DNA of 51,522 bases from Bacteroidales bacterium UBA6377 (GTDB taxonomy: Bacteria; Bacteroidota; Bacteroidia; Bacteroidales; UBA932). Shown piece after piece: positions 48,171 to 51,522 of the stretch. The stretch is from positions 1 through 51,522 of the forward strand of contig DJQV01000005.1 in the NCBI GenBank assembly GCA_002438805.1, in the 5' to 3' direction. The notes beneath the pieces are model-generated. The model was not told the origin of the DNA, did no database searches, and worked only from the letters and a program-made list of their open reading frames with translations. Within the stretch, counting starts at the first letter, position 1, and the number at the start of each line of letters is the position of its first letter. Position numbers and translations under genes: made by a program.

Positions 48171-49241
48171 TTAGAATTTGAACGAATAAAAAATATTATC
48201 AGAGTCAGAATCTATCGCAACCATCCTTGACAATGAAGAATCTATACAGATGCTGCATACTGGCCTGTCAAGATGGTATTCTTCCAGCAATGCCCCCACG
48301 AGATCATAGACTCTTACGACATTTCCTCCATAAGGGACATCTTCTCCGCTACGAATGAGACGGGACTGCTCTTTTCTGTCGGCACCTGAATACAAGGCAT
48401 AAATCCGGGAATCATCTATAATCACGTCAAAATAGCCGTCAATCCGGCCCACAGATACAGACTTTCCTTCTTTATAAACATCAGGGAGACCTCCCGGGCC
48501 GATGATCTCTCTTCTGCTCATGTCAGACACGTCAAAAATCTCAATGACATCTCCGAGCATAGTGGCCGATACCGCAACACCGTCATCAGCATCGTATGCC
48601 AGCACGGACTGCCACAAAGTAGGCAGATATTCAGAAGGAATCTTATCTGATACGCCAGACTTGTCCTCCACCAGACCATACGAAGAATTCCTCGACACTG
48701 AACCATCTCTGGAAACAACTGAAAAACGAGAATCCGATGAAGCATATACTGAAACGATCTCAGATTCGCCAAAATCACAAGACAGGAGAGGATCACGAAG
48801 ACCCTCGTACCTCCGGATAGACGAAGGCGCTTTGTTCGAATCAAATATATCCCGCAGACAATAACTATAAATTGATTTTGAAGACATTTCCATAATGGAA
48901 AGAGTATCGCCAAAAACTTCAAACGCAGAGATTCCAAGAATTTCACCAGCTCCGCGTCCACGCCGCCCCACAGACGCAAGATACTCGAATTCAGGATATT
49001 TGAATATCTGGAGCATCTCATCGTCACGAGTCTGAAGAACAGCAAGAGAATCAAATATCCTTATTTTAGAGGGAAAACGGAACAACAGTGAATCCTCCCC
49101 CGTAAAATGCATCGGCTCCGAAACGAGGTTCGTCACCTTGGCCTCCTGCCCATAACGACATCCTATGACAAGAAATACCAAGAGCATATAAAGACACAGT
49201 AAAGAAGACCGGCTCATAATTGCGAATAGGTTTTTCAACAT
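48171..49241 (-). CDS. 6-bladed beta-propeller lipoprotein C
   Basis: 356 residues. Signal with lipobox LVIGC (Cys28 from the 49241 start; an internal ATG at 49217 is also possible). The family motif appears as GRRGRGAGEI, and the last blade has YDLVGALLEEYHLDRPVCSI, close to the end of the partial propeller E (LSRPVCSICL). First gene of a run continuing through peptide 2, the truncated leader, propeller B and the O-antigen ligase. Function unknown. Confidence 0.82.
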   Translation of the reverse strand: MLKNLFAIMSRSSLLCLYMLLVFLVIGCRYGQEAKVTNLVSEPMHFTGEDSLLFRFPSKIRIFDSLAVLQTRDDEMLQIFKYPEFEYLASVGRRGRGAGEILGISAFEVFGDTLSIMEMSSKSIYSYCLRDIFDSNKAPSSIRRYEGLRDPLLSCDFGESEIVSVYASSDSRFSVVSRDGSVSRNSSYGLVEDKSGVSDKIPSEYLPTLWQSVLAYDADDGVAVSATMLGDVIEIFDVSDMSRREIIGPGGLPDVYKEGKSVSVGRIDGYFDVIIDDSRIYALYSGADRKEQSRLIRSGEDVPYGGNVVRVYDLVGALLEEYHLDRPVCSICIDSSLSRMVAIDSDSDNIFYSFKF

Positions 49242-49326
49242 AAATCAAAACAACTTCTAAATTTAAAAATATTTAATCTGCCTCTGAAACGCCCGAAGAG
49301 GGCTTCATTTTCCACAACAATATCTG

Positions 49327-49506
49327 TCATTCCCATATATGATTCTCCTTGTAACGCCCGACAAACACCTCCTCCACTTCCGGCAGCACAATCTCAGATG
49401 ACATAAAACGCTTCATCTCCCTCTTGAGTTCCTGACGAGCACAAGAGGGAAGAACTGCCATGGAAAGACAGGCCAAAAACAGAAAGATTCTACTATGCCT
49501 TGTCAT
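49327..49506 (-). CDS. 59-residue lipoprotein, probably a fragment
   Basis: Signal LFLACLSMAVLPSC gives a lipobox (Cys22). The rest is RQELKREMKRFMSSEIVLPE followed by EVFVGRYKENHIWE. The ATG overlaps the stop of propeller D as ATGA, so translation is coupled and the start is secure. The motif FMSSEIVLPE resembles the beginning of the thioredoxin-fold lipoproteins that accompany NVEALA and propeller genes in other Bacteroidetes. I therefore think the redoxin domain has been lost. It could also be a genuine small lipoprotein. Confidence 0.6.
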   Translation of the reverse strand: MTRHSRIFLFLACLSMAVLPSCARQELKREMKRFMSSEIVLPEVEEVFVGRYKENHIWE

Positions 49507-50549
49507 ATGAAACTATAGACTTCAACCCTGGCAGTTTCGCCAGAAGTGAGGATATATACTTTTTTATTCTTCCAATCCACATCGAAAGACCTGAACGGGC
49601 CAGAAGGCTCAAACAGAACGGATGGACGGCCCTTTATGTCGAACATCAGGAGTTTGACAGCTCCTGTAGAGGTCTCAAGCGAATTTTCCGTGTAAGCCCC
49701 GACATACCCTACCATAAACTCCCCGCGGCCGGCCGCCACTCCGTCAAAAACCTTGACGAACGGCTTCTGGACATACATCACCCCCATCGGAGTCTCACGA
49801 GCCACAACCCCGACATCGATAGGTTCAGGCCCGACAAGCCTGCGACATCCGGACAGATCAGGCTCATAAACATCTATGACATTGAAACTTTTACAGCATA
49901 CTATGACCTCTCCATCATGAGCCACCGAGATGTCGGACTGGAACACAGAATTGCGTAAGACAGATTTGTCCAACACATCGGAATACGGGAACGTCCCGAC
50001 TGTATCAACTGCAATGCCAGCGGCATCCATCAGGCACATTCTGTTGCCTGATGAAGAGGACGACATAATCAGGGATTTCTCATCTCCGAATGGCATCGCA
50101 CGCATAAACTGACTCTGGAGTTTCCGTTCCCCACTGAAGAAAAAGGAGTCATCATCACCCATAGAAAACGAAACAAGTTTCTGCGTCGACATATCTGACA
50201 CCCATAAAGTGCCATCCGTGTCCACAGACAAATCCCATGGAGTCACAGCTTCCCCCGGGCCACGGCCTCTTGGCAACAAGCCCTCCACCGTTTTTTCAGA
50301 CAGATTAATCACTTTCAACTGAGACTCCACGCCACGTTCAAGCAAAATGATGTTGCCAGAGGGATGATATTTCACGACCGCAGGATTAAGAATTCCTAAA
50401 GACTCGCAATCAAAGTCCCCGACTTTTTCCAGACTCCCCTTGGCAAAAGAGTCCAGAGAATACGACAGCTCCCCATTTTCGCGGTCCGAACAAGACAGCA
50501 CAAGGACGAATGCCGCACCTAACGACAACAAATTTTTCAGTCGTACCAT
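49503..50549 (-). CDS. 6-bladed beta-propeller lipoprotein D
   Basis: 348 residues from the ATG at 50549. Lipobox VLVLSC (Cys20). The family motif is PRGRGPGEAVTPWDL and the last blade FDIKGRPSVLF. The start overlaps the end of NVEALA peptide 3 by 13 bases, the same coupling as in the peptide 1/propeller A pair. It ends in an ATGA overlap with the 59-residue lipoprotein. Probable envelope lipoprotein of unknown ligand. Confidence 0.83.
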   Translation of the reverse strand: MVRLKNLLSLGAAFVLVLSCSDRENGELSYSLDSFAKGSLEKVGDFDCESLGILNPAVVKYHPSGNIILLERGVESQLKVINLSEKTVEGLLPRGRGPGEAVTPWDLSVDTDGTLWVSDMSTQKLVSFSMGDDDSFFFSGERKLQSQFMRAMPFGDEKSLIMSSSSSGNRMCLMDAAGIAVDTVGTFPYSDVLDKSVLRNSVFQSDISVAHDGEVIVCCKSFNVIDVYEPDLSGCRRLVGPEPIDVGVVARETPMGVMYVQKPFVKVFDGVAAGRGEFMVGYVGAYTENSLETSTGAVKLLMFDIKGRPSVLFEPSGPFRSFDVDWKNKKVYILTSGETARVEVYSFI

Positions 50550-50785
50550 GCCTTCATGTCGACACAATTAATGTCATACCCGGCAGAAGTGTTCAAGACA
50601 CATACATAACCTGACATCGTACTACAATACTTGTCACAAAGGCCAATAATTCCCTCACCGTCCATCAGCGCCTCCAGATTTTCGTTGAAGAACTCATCTT
50701 CACTTCCGCTGTACATTGTCCAGCAGGTGGCCGCGCCTGCGGCCAAAATGATTGCGGCCGATGCCGCGATAAGTACTTTTTTCAT
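50537..50785 (-). CDS. NVEALA-family small exported peptide 3
   Basis: 82 residues from the ATG at 50785, chosen because it matches the MKK start of the other peptides. Hydrophobic leader IAASAAIILAAGAATC, then DEFFNENLEALMDGEG, a variant of the NVEALA motif. The exported part is cysteine-rich: Cys50, Cys54, Cys62 and Cys74, including CSTMSGYVC. It is the first gene of the unit with propeller D and the 59-residue lipoprotein. Confidence 0.85.
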   Translation of the reverse strand: MKKVLIAASAAIILAAGAATCWTMYSGSEDEFFNENLEALMDGEGIIGLCDKYCSTMSGYVCVLNTSAGYDINCVDMKAWYD

Positions 50786-50961
50786 AAAAGTTTGATTTTT
50801 AATTAATAATATTACCCTCCGGAACATCCACAGGGCTTCATTTTCTGTTTTCCATCAGCCCACGCCGCACAATAATCAAATCTCAATTCAGAACTGGCCA
50901 ATATGATTAAATTTCAGTAAGCATCAGTTCCATCAATCAGCGCAAGCCATAACCACGATGG

Positions 50962-50990
50962 CAAATATAAATATTTTCAACTGAATGCAA
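50962..50990 (-). promoter_or_regulatory. Promoter of the NVEALA peptide 3 / propeller D unit
   Basis: Minus strand: TTG (50988-50990), 18 bases, TATATTTG (50962-50969). It would give a leader of about 170 bases before peptide 3, much longer than for peptide 1. Confidence 0.65.
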
Positions 50991-51007
50991 AAATCATTTT
51001 CACATCT

Positions 51008-51522
51008 TTATTGCTTGGTATCTAGCACGAAGTGCAGCAATTTCCCCGAAGGCCAGGTGGAGACTGCATAGAAGCCGTCATCTGTCAGACAGATCGAGCA
51101 GACAGGGCGGGACAGGACATAGTGGTGCTTGATGTTTCCGTTCCAGTCGTAGACCAGGAGGTGGCGGCACTCATTGGGCAGCATCTCGCGATCAGTTATC
51201 CTGCGGCCGGAGTACAAGATATACACATAGTTATCATCTGCAGCAACTCCATTAAAATAACCCTTTGCGGTTCTACCATGTGCCTGCTTCTCCGCATCGA
51301 ATGAAGACTGTATCCTTTTAGTCTCTTGCAACTTGTCACCGGAGACCGAAGCAAATGAAATGGTAGGGGTGGCCGAATTAGCCACACAAAGATGCTGCCC
51401 ATCTGGCGAAGAAGCATATTTCGTACTCAGCATAACCGACAAAGCCCTATCCCTATCCTTGGACAGCCCAGAAATAGCCTCAACACCTGACAAGAATTTA
51501 CGGGTCACCTGCAAAGTTCCGT
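51008..51522 (-). CDS. 6-bladed beta-propeller protein E, partial (N-terminus off the right edge)
   Basis: At least 170 C-terminal residues; the frame is open to the window edge. The last blades show GVAADDNYVYILYSGR, LLVYDWNGNIKHHYVLSRP and VCSICLTDDGFYAVSTWP, like propellers B and C. The usual GRGPGE motif would lie upstream, outside the window. It shows that the cluster continues beyond 51522. Confidence 0.8.
   Translation of the reverse strand, partial: GTLQVTRKFLSGVEAISGLSKDRDRALSVMLSTKYASSPDGQHLCVANSATPTISFASVSGDKLQETKRIQSSFDAEKQAHGRTAKGYFNGVAADDNYVYILYSGRRITDREMLPNECRHLLVYDWNGNIKHHYVLSRPVCSICLTDDGFYAVSTWPSGKLLHFVLDTKQ

Noticed and set aside
49291..49303. GCCC/GGGC hairpin as terminator after the 59-residue lipoprotein
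   Set aside because: The stem is only 4 bp and no T-run follows on the minus strand.

Overview
The window looks like a chromosomal segment of a gut-type Bacteroidales bacterium. The evidence is: promoters of the Bacteroidetes form (TTG, 18-20 bases, TAnnTTTG); Bacteroidales-type families (AAA-ATPase/PD-(D/E)XK proteins, 6-bladed beta-propeller lipoproteins, NVEALA peptides, a GH106 rhamnosidase); and a DUF349-yidC gene pair. The genus cannot be fixed from the sequence. No tRNA, rRNA, CRISPR array or complete insertion sequence was seen.

Layout. (1) 1-13951, minus strand: a compact defence operon in the order hsdM, hsdS, hsdR (type I restriction-modification), mcrB, mcrC (modified-DNA restriction), a KAP P-loop NTPase and a helicase IV-like UvrD-family helicase cut by the left edge. 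It is transcribed from a good promoter at 14109-14138. (2) 14226-17637, plus strand: a 1740-bp tandem duplication carrying two AAA-ATPase/PD-(D/E)XK genes, each with its own copy of the same upstream region. (3) 17764-29621: housekeeping genes gapA, surE-lpxB, a YggS-type PLP protein, yidC, a DUF349 protein, trmD, a candidate small RNA, a glutaminyl cyclase-like lipoprotein, pyrG and an Fn3-like lipoprotein. (4) 29767-33881: a GH106 alpha-L-rhamnosidase and a divergent CE1-like esterase. (5) 33906-42620, minus strand: a four-gene RND efflux operon (TolC, adaptor, two RND pumps).

(6) 42656-51522, minus strand: the most unusual part. It holds five 6-bladed beta-propeller genes (one cut by the right edge), three NVEALA-type small exported peptides, a fourth peptide reduced to its leader, a fragmentary 59-residue lipoprotein, an O-antigen ligase/TPR membrane protein and a signal peptidase I. 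Peptide and propeller genes overlap or sit a few bases apart, so they are probably made together. The region also carries traces of repeated recombination: a 108-bp element with inverted ends in two copies, a duplicated 3' end of the signal peptidase gene, and a copied leader. I infer a modular system that exports, and perhaps modifies, small cysteine-containing peptides at the cell envelope. The function is not established from sequence.

Start codons were re-chosen in several genes where the longest frame began at TTG/GTG or upstream of the promoter. These choices are stated in the entries.
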